Of a stretch of 64,000 nucleotides of DNA, positions 1 to 8,686 are shown in pieces. Source of the DNA: Euzebyella saccharophila (lineage in GTDB: Bacteria > Bacteroidota > Bacteroidia > Flavobacteriales > Flavobacteriaceae); NCBI RefSeq assembly GCF_014855495.1, contig NZ_JACYFJ010000002.1, positions 248,001-312,000 of the forward strand, given 5' to 3'. The notes beneath the pieces are model-generated. The model saw only the letters and a program-made list of their open reading frames with translations, had not been told where the DNA came from and did not search any database. The stretch's first letter is position 1, and each line of letters opens with the position of its first letter. A program made the translations under genes and the position numbers.

Positions 1-582
1 TTGGGCCTTGTATTGGGTATCTTCTACCACCAAGTCGTCTTCGCTTAGGGAGAAACTACCTATGCCATGATTGACTTGGGCATTTTTAAGACTTTCGGTC
101 ATAGAAATATTTTCTAGACCATCTCCATAACGGTACTCCCTTAAGTCTCCGGTATGCTCATCTCCTTGCCCAGATTTACCGGTTTTGTGGTTACCGGCAC
201 CATGTCGTTTAAGTTTACCAAAAATTTGATCTAAGGCTCTTTGTCTTATAAGACGTTCTAATTTTGCCGTAATGGAAATTTGGCCTTTTCCATCTCTGTC
301 TTCACCTTCTTTTCCATTTCCTGATTCATCGCCTCCATTTTCAAACTCTTCTCTAATGTAACCTTTCGCCTTTAACTCTTCAATAAAGTCATCAATGGTA
401 TAATCATCATCCGTTAGTTCATATTCTTTATCCAATTCCCGTAACCAATCGATAGCCTCATCAAAATCACCGGACGTGTGCGTGATAAGTTCTTGAAAAA
501 TTTCAAAAAGTCTTTCAAATGGAGTTTGTTCGGGTGCTTCATAGGGAGTGAAGCGAAATCCGTTTCTAGTATTCATAGCCAT
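1..582 (-). CDS. Probable VWA-domain protein, N-terminal part (runs off the left edge)
   Basis: An open reading frame on the minus strand starts at an ATG at 582 (MAMNTRNGFRFTPYEAPEQ) and stays open for 194 codons to the window edge. The visible part is acidic and charged: an FxxLFEIFQELITHTSGD helix region, a Gly/Lys/Asp-rich stretch near residues 80-95, then a basic segment (GKLKRHGAGNHKTG), ending in LSEDDLVVEDTQYKAQ. This resembles, from memory, the part that precedes the von Willebrand factor A domain in COG4867-like cytoplasmic proteins. The VWA domain itself would lie beyond position 1, so the family call is an inference. A second in-frame ATG lies at 576. Confidence 0.55.
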   Translation of the reverse strand, partial: MAMNTRNGFRFTPYEAPEQTPFERLFEIFQELITHTSGDFDEAIDWLRELDKEYELTDDDYTIDDFIEELKAKGYIREEFENGGDESGNGKEGEDRDGKGQISITAKLERLIRQRALDQIFGKLKRHGAGNHKTGKSGQGDEHTGDLREYRYGDGLENISMTESLKNAQVNHGIGSFSLSEDDLVVEDTQYKAQ

Positions 583-644
583 TACATAAAATTAGTGTTT
601 TTAGCTTTGAATACCGCTGTTTTTAGGAAATGTTAACGGTAATA

Positions 645-678
645 GGGAGTGAGAAACTTTGTCAAGAAGCTCACTCCC
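645..678. other. 9-bp inverted repeat between the VWA and GH109 genes
   Basis: GGGAGTGAG (645-653) pairs perfectly with CTCACTCCC (670-678) around a 16-base loop, just past the stop of the GH109 gene. Neither strand has a T tract after the stem, so it is not a textbook intrinsic terminator. It could be a 3' end-protecting hairpin or mark transcript termination by another route. Confidence 0.4.
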
Positions 679-689
679 AAAATAGGTTT

Positions 690-2087
690 TTAATCCACCA
701 CAGCCAGGGCCTTGGTACTTTTCCAATTACCCCTGGTAAAATCCGGAAACTCTTGAGGAGCGCCGTTGGTTGCCACAGAAGCTTCGCTTAATGGTGCAAC
801 GGCACTCCAAAAACAACCTTCGTATAAGTTCTGATCTAAAGGAAGTCCTTTTCTAAGACATTCAACCACACGATACAACATCATAAAATCCATACCGCCA
901 TGGCCTCCCATTTTTACGGATAACTCTCCTAATCTTTTATAGAGCGGGTGTTCATATTTTTCATAGATTTCTGCCAACTGTTCTCCCTGAGCCCATTGAT
1001 GGTGGTTTTCAGTGGCTCCTTCCACACCACCTTCCAATGCCACTCTTGTTGGGAAGCCAGCTAAAGTTCCTTTGGTACCCTGAATTAAATTATGACGACT
1101 GTAAGGCCTAGGGCTAGTTTCATCCCACTGGACCATAATGGTTCTTCCTAAAGTGGTTTTGATAATAGAGGTATTCATATCGCCTCCTTTGTAATCCAAT
1201 TGATTCCATTGGTGGTCTGCCTGAAAGTTCTTTTTAGCATATAGGGGTCTTCCCTTTGCAGGAGAGGAGAAAGAATTTATAAACTTAAAATTATCGTCTC
1301 CCCTGCCCACGTTCATATACTGCGCTACAGGTCCTAGGCCATGGGTAGGATACAGATTTCCGTCTCTTTTGGCATAATGGTAGGTTCGCCAAGATCCCGT
1401 ACCTCTATCCACTTGATTCATTTGCCCCCTTAATTCATGAATATAGGAAGCTTCGCCATGTAGCAACTCGCCTAAAACACCCTGCCTGCACATATTTAAA
1501 TAAAGAAGTTCTTCCCTGCCATAATTCACATTCTCCATCATCATGCAATGCTTTTTGGTCTTCTCGGAAGCATCTACCAGTTGCCACATTTCATCAATGG
1601 TCAATGCTAATGGGACTTCTACGAAAGCGTGCGCTCCCGCGTTCATAGTCTCTATAGCCATTGGTGCGTGAAGTTTCCATGGAGTGGCAATTATGACCGC
1701 ATCAGGTTTTTCTTTAGCCAACATTTTTTTCCAGTCGTTTTCGCCATCGGTATACAGCTTTATTTTCTTGTGGCGTTCCCCTTTACCTTGCTCTTTGCAG
1801 GCCTCGGCAGATTTTTTTGCCAAATCCTCATACAAGTCGGAAATAGCAACGATCTCAGTTCCTTCAATAGCGGCAATTTGTTTAGCGTGGCCCGAACCTC
1901 TGGCTCCAACACCAATGAATGCAAAACGTACGGTATCTAATTTAGGTGCTGAAAAATCTCCCATGTATTCGGCATTGAAGGCTCTCTCAGTTCCAAAAAA
2001 ACTAGCTTTGGCAATAGCAGGAGACAAGGTTATTCCAGCTCCCACCATACTCGTCTTTTTAATAAAATTTCTTCGGTTCGATTTCAT
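690..2087 (-). CDS. Gfo/Idh/MocA-fold glycosidase, GH109-type (alpha-N-acetylgalactosaminidase-like), Tat-exported
   Basis: A 465-residue protein of the NAD-dependent oxidoreductase fold. The N-terminus has a twin-arginine signal (NRRNFIKK, Arg5-Arg6) followed by a hydrophobic stretch, so export as a folded, cofactor-loaded protein is expected. The Rossmann glycine motif is GVGARGSG (residues 59-66). The signatures YPTHGLGPV (246-254), HAPMA and GHGGMDF match what I know of GH109 enzymes, which remove terminal alpha-N-acetylgalactosamine by an NAD-assisted oxidation/elimination route. The exact sugar cannot be read from sequence, and other Bacteroidetes Gfo/Idh/MocA proteins share this layout. 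It stands alone, with a hairpin after its stop. Confidence 0.8.
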   Translation of the reverse strand: MKSNRRNFIKKTSMVGAGITLSPAIAKASFFGTERAFNAEYMGDFSAPKLDTVRFAFIGVGARGSGHAKQIAAIEGTEIVAISDLYEDLAKKSAEACKEQGKGERHKKIKLYTDGENDWKKMLAKEKPDAVIIATPWKLHAPMAIETMNAGAHAFVEVPLALTIDEMWQLVDASEKTKKHCMMMENVNYGREELLYLNMCRQGVLGELLHGEASYIHELRGQMNQVDRGTGSWRTYHYAKRDGNLYPTHGLGPVAQYMNVGRGDDNFKFINSFSSPAKGRPLYAKKNFQADHQWNQLDYKGGDMNTSIIKTTLGRTIMVQWDETSPRPYSRHNLIQGTKGTLAGFPTRVALEGGVEGATENHHQWAQGEQLAEIYEKYEHPLYKRLGELSVKMGGHGGMDFMMLYRVVECLRKGLPLDQNLYEGCFWSAVAPLSEASVATNGAPQEFPDFTRGNWKSTKALAVVD

Positions 2088-2222
2088 TTTTGGTAGTTTA
2101 GTTTAATTAATAAGTATTATATCTATTGGTAGTTGTACAAGATAGAGAAATTATGATGATTTTTACTTTACATCCTGTATTTTGAAACTTTCAACTTTAA
2201 AAATCCAAAAACCACATTATTC

Positions 2223-3029
2223 ATGCCCAATTCTCAATTTATCGGATTTTACAATACCCCTCCCCTTTGGGTGCATGAACAATTTGGAATGGCGCAATTC
2301 CAATTTCCGAAGATTGATTTTGAGGGTTTGGAGACCCAACCAATTTCTACCAAAATGAGGTTGGGCCATCAAATGGAGAGTGTCTTTCTACAATTGATTA
2401 ACTATTCTAAAATATTAAAGGTTAGACTACACAATCTTCCTGTTTTAAGGGAAAAACGAACCATAGGTGAAATTGATTTTATTTTAGAAGACCTGCAAAA
2501 TTCTAGGCTCCTTCATGTAGAGCTCACTTATAAATTCTATGTCATAGACCCATCTATTAGCGAACCAATCCATCAATTGATGGGTCCTAATAGAAGGGAT
2601 ATGTTCTTTACCAAAATGGAGAAGATTAAGAATCAACAGTTTCAATTGTTACATGAGCCTGAGGGCATCACAGTACTAAAAAATAATGGAATTGTAAGCG
2701 ATGGGTTAGTGCATCAGTGCTGTTTTAAGGCACAATTATTTGTACCCTATTGGAATCCAAAGGTTCATATACGGCCTTTGAACAAATCTTGTATTGCTGG
2801 ATTTTGGATTCCTTTTGATGAATTTAACACTACCGAATTTAATGAACATCAGTACTATATTCCTTATAAATCGCAATGGGTCATTGAGCCACACAAAAAT
2901 GTAGATTGGTTGACCCATTACGAGTGTCTTTTGGAAATAAATATTAGATTATTAAAAGAAAACTCCCCCATGCTATGGATGAAAAAGGAGAATGGAACTT
3001 TTACAAAAATGTTTGTAGTTTGGTGGTAG
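2223..3029 (+). CDS. DUF1853 family protein
   Basis: A 268-residue soluble protein with no signal peptide. The features recalled for DUF1853 are present: GEIDFILED followed by a LLHVELTYKFYV strand, then LMGPNRRDMFFTKMEKIKNQQ. The acidic D/E-x-K arrangement (GEIDF...ELTYKF) looks like the core of a PD-(D/E)XK nuclease-type fold, but that is my inference and the biochemical role is unknown. The gene is transcribed away from the GH109 gene and converges on the DUF4249 gene, with only 17 bases between the two stops. Confidence 0.72.
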   Translation: MPNSQFIGFYNTPPLWVHEQFGMAQFQFPKIDFEGLETQPISTKMRLGHQMESVFLQLINYSKILKVRLHNLPVLREKRTIGEIDFILEDLQNSRLLHVELTYKFYVIDPSISEPIHQLMGPNRRDMFFTKMEKIKNQQFQLLHEPEGITVLKNNGIVSDGLVHQCCFKAQLFVPYWNPKVHIRPLNKSCIAGFWIPFDEFNTTEFNEHQYYIPYKSQWVIEPHKNVDWLTHYECLLEINIRLLKENSPMLWMKKENGTFTKMFVVWW

Positions 3030-3046
3030 ATGAACTAAAAAATCAA

Positions 3047-3895
3047 CTACTCAAATGAATAACTGGCTTTTACCACCTGGGTTACTCTAAAGTATCCATA
3101 AGCATAGTTCTCCGGATTGGTTTCATTAACACAATTTCCTTTAACCTCTACGGGAATAGAATCAAATATACCCACACCTCCAATTTGGTTGATCAAAATT
3201 CGCAAATAGGATAGGTATTCCGGAGAGATAGCATAAAAATTTATTTCCACGGTATCCCCAGGTTGAAATGCTTCTTTTTTTTCAGTTTCCTCATCTTCAC
3301 CAATTTCAAAATACCAATCAACTTCATTACCATTAACGAATTCATCATCAAATTCCTCAAAATAGGGCAGTAATTCGCCTTGTTTCCTAAACTTAAACAA
3401 ATAGCTGTTTCCTTCTCCAGCAGGATCTTGAATTTTCATATTTACCTCTAGGTCGTCCTCATTAAAGCCATCCTCCCTACTTTGCCCAATGATGTTTAAA
3501 TCCGGAACTGCATTTAGGGTTTCCTGTGCTGTAATAATTTCCCCGTTATAAGCGATTTCTAGCTCATAGGTGTGTCCTAGGATGGGCTCGAATTCGTTGG
3601 TCGTGTAACTACCATTGTTCTCATCTACAAATAAAAATTCGGTGCCGGAGTCCATATCTGTAACGTTTACAATGGCACCTGTTACAGAGGTATTGGAATC
3701 ACTTTCAAAAAAGGGAGTGGAAGTTCTAAGATGAATGGTCTGTGTATTTCCAGTGGTGCCTTTTTCCCAGTCCAATGACGCTTCCACAACCAACCTCGTA
3801 TTGGCATTTTGAACATCAACATCAATAACATCCTCGCAAGATATTGTAAGAATCAAGGAACTATAAAGCAGTATAACAAATTTGATATTTTTCAT
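3047..3895 (-). CDS. DUF4249 lipoprotein, partner of the adjacent TonB receptor
   Basis: A 282-residue protein with a lipoprotein signal ending in LTISC (Cys20), so it should be anchored in an envelope membrane. The first mature segment (DVIDVDVQNANTRLVVEASL) and the beta-rich body with alternating acidic segments fit DUF4249, a Bacteroidetes family usually encoded directly after a carboxypeptidase-like-domain TonB receptor. The start lies 6 bases after the receptor stop, so the two are almost certainly cotranscribed. I infer a surface or periplasmic accessory role for the receptor; the ligand is unknown. Confidence 0.8.
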   Translation of the reverse strand: MKNIKFVILLYSSLILTISCEDVIDVDVQNANTRLVVEASLDWEKGTTGNTQTIHLRTSTPFFESDSNTSVTGAIVNVTDMDSGTEFLFVDENNGSYTTNEFEPILGHTYELEIAYNGEIITAQETLNAVPDLNIIGQSREDGFNEDDLEVNMKIQDPAGEGNSYLFKFRKQGELLPYFEEFDDEFVNGNEVDWYFEIGEDEETEKKEAFQPGDTVEINFYAISPEYLSYLRILINQIGGVGIFDSIPVEVKGNCVNETNPENYAYGYFRVTQVVKASYSFE

Positions 3896-3901
3896 AATGT
3901 T

Positions 3902-6307
3902 TTAGAATTTGAAGTTGTAAGTAAGGGATGGAACTATTCCGAAAATGGCAGTTCTGGTAGCTTCATTAGCACCTGTTTCCCGGTTTTGACCAAATGAAAT
4001 GGACGCGGCGTTTTTTCTGTTATAAACATTGTAAATACCTAAAACCCATTCCCCTTTCCAAGCGGCGTCAGGTTTTTTGTTCGGTTTATAATTTAAAGAA
4101 AGGTCCAAACGATGATAGGCGGGCAAACGGTCCGAATTCCTAGGGGCGTAACTGGCCACGGAAATATCTTCATAGGTATACTGACCATTAGGATATGTAA
4201 CCGGTCTACCCGTTTGAAAAACCAAATTACCGCCAAAACTCCATTTTTCGTTTAAATAGTAACTAGCGGCAAGAGAAATATCATGAGTGCGATCATAAGG
4301 TGTCCTGTACCATTCTCCAGCATTGATTCCCAATCCTCCAGCGCTACCTCCAAGAGTTCTTTGCTCAGATTTGGACAAGGTATACGCCAACCATCCGGTA
4401 AGCTTGCCCTCATTTTTTCGCACCAATAATTCCAATCCATAAGCTCGGGATTCGCCATTTAATATTTGCGTTTCAATAGCTTCTTGTCCAATGAGTTCAG
4501 AACCATCTATATAATCAATTCTATTATCTACGGTTTTATAATACCCCTCCACTTCCATGGAGTATTTTTTATCCTTAAAGTTTCTAAAATATCCCAAGGC
4601 ATATTGATTGGATAATTGTGGTTTTACATATCTGCCGCTGGGGGTCCAAACGTCTACCGGAGTAACAGAGGTTGTATTTGAGAGAAGATGAATATATTGG
4701 GCAGCCCTAGAAAACCCGGCCTTTACTGAAGAATTTTCATTTAGCTGATACGCTAAAGATGCCCTAGGCTCCCAATTATGAAATGTTTCAATTGAATTTC
4801 CCTTTTCATAATTGGTTTCCCCTAAAACATTTCCCTCTTCGTAAATTCCCAGCCTAGAGTTGTATACAACGGGAAGGTTATTTTCATAGTCATTTAGTGC
4901 TTGACCGCCCATTCTATTAAAAAGGCTAAAACGAAGTCCATATTGGGCAGATAATTTATCGGTTAACTTATGTTCCGCATTTACATACAAGCCGCTCTCC
5001 AGTGCTTTTTTCATGTCTAATTTTAACGGATTGATAGCCGATTCATTTGAAGTAGGCTCCAACCTGCCAGGATCAAATTCATAGTATATAGCACTGGCAC
5101 CAAAGTCCAACTTAAAGCTATCGTTGAAATAATACTTGAGGTCGTACTTTAAATTGTAATTGTCAATAGATGCCAACCATTCGAAATCCTCACTGTTAAA
5201 ACCAATATTGTAATCATATCTACCATAAATAGCGGACATATTGGAAAATAGCCTTTCGTTAAAAATGTGGTTCCATCGAAGGTTTCCGGAAGAGTTGCCA
5301 TAACTGCTATCAAAAACATCCCCAAACTTTAGAACATCCCTTCCAAAATATCCCGAAAGGAAGAGTTTGTTATTTTCATTTATTTCATAATTGGTCTTGA
5401 GGTTTAAGTCGTAAAAACTTGCCCTATTTTTCTCGCCCGCAAGCATTAAAAACAAATGGGCATAGGAAGTTCTTCCAGCTACTAAAAAGGAACCTTTGTC
5501 ATTAAAAATAGGACCTTCAGCCGCTAATCTGCTTGATATGGCTCCAATTCCCCCTGTTAAAGCAAAGTTTTTATTGTTGCCGTCCTTTTGCCGTACATCC
5601 AATACAGAAGAGACCCTGCCGCCAAATCGCGCAGGTATACCTCCCTTGTATAATTTCATATCCTTAATGGCATCTGCATTAAAAACAGAGAAAAACCCAA
5701 AAAGATGTGACGTATTATAAATTATCGCCTCGTCCAGTAGGACTAAATTTTGATCTTGGGCCCCTCCCCTAACATGCAGACCACCACTTCCTTCCCCATT
5801 GTTGGTGACCCCGGGTAGCATCTGTAGCGATTTTAGAATATCTACTTCACCCAATACTACGGGCATTTGTTTAACCGTAGCAATGTTCATTTTGGAAACA
5901 CTCATTTCAGGTTTTCTCAAAACGGCCATTTCGGGTTCATCAGCCGTCACAACAACTTCCTTCAGCTCTGTGGAATACTCCACTAATTCAAAGTCCAGTT
6001 TTTGATTACTATCTAAAATTAATTCCCTCTTATTACTATTGTACCCCATATAACTTATTAATAGCGTATAGTTACCCTTTGGTGCGGTTAAAGAATAAAA
6101 GCCATATTCATTGGTAATGGCGCCAATGGTAGTTCCCTCTAAAAACACGGAAGCACCAAATAGGGTTTCGCCATTTGTACTATCCGTAATACTTCCGTTT
6201 AAGGTAAAACTCTCTTGACCATAGGAGATATACGCTATTAAAAAAGAAAAGAGAAGAAGGTATCTTTTGATTTGGTCAAAAAACCCTTCTTTGTTGTTTG
6301 TTTTCAT
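3902..6307 (-). CDS. TonB-dependent receptor with N-terminal carboxypeptidase-like regulatory domain
   Basis: Outer-membrane receptor of about 801 residues from the ATG at 6307. An in-frame ATG at 6334 is rejected because it falls within a few bases of the predicted transcription start of the ECF-type promoter at 6341-6367. The order is signal peptide ending SYGQ, a CarboxypepD_reg-like beta-sandwich (SFTLNGSITDSTNGETLFGA), a plug with GLHVRGGAQDQNLVLLDE, then a 22-strand-type barrel ending in an aromatic-rich SLTYNFKF terminus. It imports an unknown substrate using TonB energy. It forms an operon with the DUF4249 lipoprotein. No STN signalling domain is visible, so it is unlikely to signal through FecIR-type contacts. 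Confidence 0.88.
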   Translation of the reverse strand: MKTNNKEGFFDQIKRYLLLFSFLIAYISYGQESFTLNGSITDSTNGETLFGASVFLEGTTIGAITNEYGFYSLTAPKGNYTLLISYMGYNSNKRELILDSNQKLDFELVEYSTELKEVVVTADEPEMAVLRKPEMSVSKMNIATVKQMPVVLGEVDILKSLQMLPGVTNNGEGSGGLHVRGGAQDQNLVLLDEAIIYNTSHLFGFFSVFNADAIKDMKLYKGGIPARFGGRVSSVLDVRQKDGNNKNFALTGGIGAISSRLAAEGPIFNDKGSFLVAGRTSYAHLFLMLAGEKNRASFYDLNLKTNYEINENNKLFLSGYFGRDVLKFGDVFDSSYGNSSGNLRWNHIFNERLFSNMSAIYGRYDYNIGFNSEDFEWLASIDNYNLKYDLKYYFNDSFKLDFGASAIYYEFDPGRLEPTSNESAINPLKLDMKKALESGLYVNAEHKLTDKLSAQYGLRFSLFNRMGGQALNDYENNLPVVYNSRLGIYEEGNVLGETNYEKGNSIETFHNWEPRASLAYQLNENSSVKAGFSRAAQYIHLLSNTTSVTPVDVWTPSGRYVKPQLSNQYALGYFRNFKDKKYSMEVEGYYKTVDNRIDYIDGSELIGQEAIETQILNGESRAYGLELLVRKNEGKLTGWLAYTLSKSEQRTLGGSAGGLGINAGEWYRTPYDRTHDISLAASYYLNEKWSFGGNLVFQTGRPVTYPNGQYTYEDISVASYAPRNSDRLPAYHRLDLSLNYKPNKKPDAAWKGEWVLGIYNVYNRKNAASISFGQNRETGANEATRTAIFGIVPSLTYNFKF

Positions 6308-6340
6308 GCTTATACTTTTTTGATTAATGAACACCCTTAT

Positions 6341-6367
6341 GGACAGATGAAATTTTCACAGGTTGCA
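6341..6367 (-). promoter_or_regulatory. Putative ECF-sigma promoter for the TonB receptor/DUF4249 operon
   Basis: Read on the minus strand: TGCAAC (6367-6362), a 17-base spacer, then GTCC (6344-6341). The spacing and hexamer match the two sites at 6456-6483 and 10784-10811. The receptor ATG at 6307 lies 33 bases downstream of the -10 part. Confidence 0.6.
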
Positions 6368-6455
6368 TGAAGGACAAATTTTTATAGAATAATTCAGTGA
6401 TCATAGCGAGTTGGTTTTAGTAAGTTTATATTCATTACATTTTTTTTTGTGGGCA

Positions 6456-6483
6456 GTGCAACCTTTAAAATTTAGTATTGTCT
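6456..6483 (+). promoter_or_regulatory. Putative autoregulatory ECF-sigma promoter
   Basis: GTGCAAC (6456-6462), a 17-base spacer, then GTCT (6480-6483), ending 46 bases before the sigma-factor start at 6530. The same bipartite motif occurs divergently 88 bases away for the receptor operon and again at 10784. A GCAAC-like -35 with a GTC-type -10 is typical of ECF promoters. That this sigma factor is the one reading it is an inference from the usual autoregulation of such genes. Confidence 0.65.
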
Positions 6484-6529
6484 TTAAGAGAGAACAGTAA
6501 CTTTTGTACTAACAGCCATTCTGTTTTAG

Positions 6530-7072
6530 TTGGAAACCAATATTCGTTTTACACATAAATCTCTTGTGGAGAAAAGCAAGCAAGGTGATAGAAACTCGCA
6601 GTATCAACTGTACGAGCTCTACATAGATGCCATGTACAATGTTGGTATGCGGTTTTTGAAAATTAAGGAAGATGCGGAAGATGTAGTACAGGACAGCTTT
6701 GTGGAAGCTTTTAAGAATTTAGAGAGCTTCAAGTATGAGAGTACTTTTGGCGCATGGCTTAAACGTATAGTAATCAATAAGTCCATTAACCATTTAAAGT
6801 TGAAACGAATTCCAGTAACACCAATGGATGAGCATGAATTTCATCTATCGGATGATGCGCCGGAGGAAGTGATGGAAGCGGTAGAAGTTACCAAGGTAAA
6901 ATTAGGGATAGATAAGCTGCCTGACGGGTATAGGCAAATTATTAACCTCTATTTATTGGAAGGCTATGACCATATGGAAATTGGTGAAGTACTGGGGATT
7001 AGTTCTTCTACATCCAAATCCCAATACCACAGGGCGAAAAAAAAATTAATTGATATCATAAAAAATTTGTGA
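6530..7072 (+). CDS. ECF-type RNA polymerase sigma factor
   Basis: A 180-residue sigma-70 family protein with only regions 2 and 4, as in extracytoplasmic-function sigma factors. Region 2 (about residues 15-85) includes EDAEDVVQDSFVEAF, the conserved core-binding and -10 recognition part. Region 4 (about 125-178) has the helix-turn-helix HMEIGEVLGISSSTSKSQ followed by a basic helix. The start is a TTG at 6530; the next in-frame Met would delete most of region 2.1. Its TGA stop overlaps the anti-sigma ATG, which suggests translational coupling. A motif upstream suggests autoregulation. Confidence 0.9.
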   Translation: METNIRFTHKSLVEKSKQGDRNSQYQLYELYIDAMYNVGMRFLKIKEDAEDVVQDSFVEAFKNLESFKYESTFGAWLKRIVINKSINHLKLKRIPVTPMDEHEFHLSDDAPEEVMEAVEVTKVKLGIDKLPDGYRQIINLYLLEGYDHMEIGEVLGISSSTSKSQYHRAKKKLIDIIKNL

Positions 7073-7614
7073 TGGACAGTTTTGAAAAAAATATAAAAGA
7101 AAGAAGAAAGGAGTTTGATGTACATGTGGCAGATCGCTCCAAAATATGGGCGAATATAGAATCTCGCCTTCCGGATTCAAAACCAAAGGTGATACCTCTT
7201 TGGAGAAAATCCATATTTAAGGTTGCCGCAAGCATATGTATTCTTTTGGGAGCAGGTGCCCTTTTGGGAATTTCATTTATGAAAGGTACCAGTAGTGAGA
7301 GCGCCATGTACGCCTCCAAGGAGCTGCAGGATATTGATCGTCATTACCAAGGCCTTGTTTCTTATCAAGTACAACTTATTGAAAAAAACGGTCAACTTAC
7401 AGATAGAGAAAAACAGGAGTTTTTATCCTTTATGGATGAATTGGACCAAGAGTATAATGAACTGCGAAAAGAAATGCAGCATAATTTAGATAATCAGTTG
7501 ATATTAGAGGCAATTGTTGCCAATTATAAAAAGCGAATTGAGCTTATTGAAAATCTATTGAAGCAATTGAACGATACCAAAATTAAAGAAGAGGAGTATG
7601 GCTACACGTTATAG
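7072..7614 (+). CDS. Probable membrane anti-sigma factor
   Basis: A 180-residue protein whose ATG overlaps the sigma stop (TGATG). The cytoplasmic N-terminus (residues 1-48) includes VADRSKIWANIESRL, followed by one membrane helix (about 50-70) and a long charged, probably coiled-coil C-terminal part (about 95-175). This is the usual layout of a membrane anti-sigma partner, but no zinc-binding HxxxCxxC motif is present, so it is not of the ZAS class. Position directly after an ECF gene is the main evidence. The coiled coil would lie outside the cytoplasm and may sense envelope state (inference). Confidence 0.72.
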   Translation: MDSFEKNIKERRKEFDVHVADRSKIWANIESRLPDSKPKVIPLWRKSIFKVAASICILLGAGALLGISFMKGTSSESAMYASKELQDIDRHYQGLVSYQVQLIEKNGQLTDREKQEFLSFMDELDQEYNELRKEMQHNLDNQLILEAIVANYKKRIELIENLLKQLNDTKIKEEEYGYTL

Positions 7615-8686
7615 GGAAATTTGGGTTTTTGTTGCCATTTTTGGAATCATGGGAATTACTTTCGCCCAACAAAAAGTCACTAAGAAATTGGAAAAAACGT
7701 ACAGTTTTACCAATTCTGGGGCGCTTAATATTGAGAACAAGTATGGGGACATAAAGGTCTATGGTTGGGAAAAAGAAGAGCTGTTCATTTCCATGGATAT
7801 AACAGTAGAAAACAAAAAGAAGGAAGAAGCTAGGGAGATGCTCAAAAGAATAAAACCGGTTTTGAGAAATAGTGAAAATTATGTTTCCGTTTCCTATCAA
7901 GTTTTAGAAAAGGATACCGGTTTTTTCAATCAACTTTTTGAGAAGGCCAATCCTTTTGATATGGATAAAAGTACCATCAAAATAGACTTTAAGGTGTATT
8001 TGCCTACAAAAGCGGAACTTGATATTTCCAATAAATTTGGGGATGTATTTGTGGAAAGCTGGAAAGGCGTTTTAAAGGCTAAAGTTGAACACGGAGATAT
8101 GTGGTTGAACGATGACTTAAATAAGGCCGACCTTAGCATTCAATATGGCGAAATAAAAGCAAGAAATATTAATTACGGAAATTTTGAACTTACCAACGGG
8201 TCCTTGGACATGGAAGATTCCAAAAGTCTACATGTTAAATCCAATGGCAGTGAAATTGATGTTCAAAAAATAACTTCAATGGAGCTTCATTCCAATAAGG
8301 ACGAAGTTGTTATTTCTGAAGTTGGAAGCCTGTACGGTACCTTAAAATTTACCAATCTGCAATTAACGAGATTAAGGACCTATGCAGACTTAAATATGCG
8401 GGTTGCAGATTTAAGAGTAGATGAAGTAATTGCACCCGAAACTCAAATTAACGTAGATCAAGAATCTTCCGAGGTAAACATAAACGTAAATAACTTTTCG
8501 CATTCATTTAAGGCAGTCTTAGAAGAAGGCTTGGTCAGATTGCCCAAGTCCTTTGAGAATGTCTCTTCCAATATGTTGGACAAAGGAAAAAAACTAAGGG
8601 AAATTAGTGCAAGTTATGGTAGCAATATTCAAGGAGAGATCAATATTACCGGAAAAAAAGGATTGGTTCTTATCAAGGAATTCTAA
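7598..8686 (+). CDS. Exported DUF4097/GIN-like beta-helix protein in the sigma operon
   Basis: A 362-residue protein with an N-terminal export signal ending near TFAQQ, followed by repeated beta-strand-turn units (ALNIENKYGDIKVYGW, ELDISNKFGDVFVESW, LSIQYGEIKARNI) of the kind seen in DUF4097 putative adhesin-type proteins. The start overlaps the anti-sigma stop by 17 bases, so it is the third gene of the operon. Its stop overlaps the convergent DoxX gene by 14 bases. I infer an envelope-located effector or sensor for the sigma/anti-sigma pair; function is otherwise unknown. Confidence 0.68.
   Translation: MATRYREIWVFVAIFGIMGITFAQQKVTKKLEKTYSFTNSGALNIENKYGDIKVYGWEKEELFISMDITVENKKKEEAREMLKRIKPVLRNSENYVSVSYQVLEKDTGFFNQLFEKANPFDMDKSTIKIDFKVYLPTKAELDISNKFGDVFVESWKGVLKAKVEHGDMWLNDDLNKADLSIQYGEIKARNINYGNFELTNGSLDMEDSKSLHVKSNGSEIDVQKITSMELHSNKDEVVISEVGSLYGTLKFTNLQLTRLRTYADLNMRVADLRVDEVIAPETQINVDQESSEVNINVNNFSHSFKAVLEEGLVRLPKSFENVSSNMLDKGKKLREISASYGSNIQGEINITGKKGLVLIKEF

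Noticed and set aside
645-678. Intrinsic terminator after the GH109 gene
   Set aside because: The stem is good but neither strand has a T tract; kept only as an inverted repeat.
6307-6334. Longer start for the TonB receptor at 6334
   Set aside because: It would begin at or before the transcription start predicted from the ECF-type promoter, and it puts nine residues of no signal-peptide character ahead of the normal start.
6476-6500. Housekeeping promoter (TATTG ... TAACTTTTG) before the sigma gene
   Set aside because: The -7 part has one base too many for TAnnTTTG, and the overlapping ECF-type motif is better and is repeated elsewhere.
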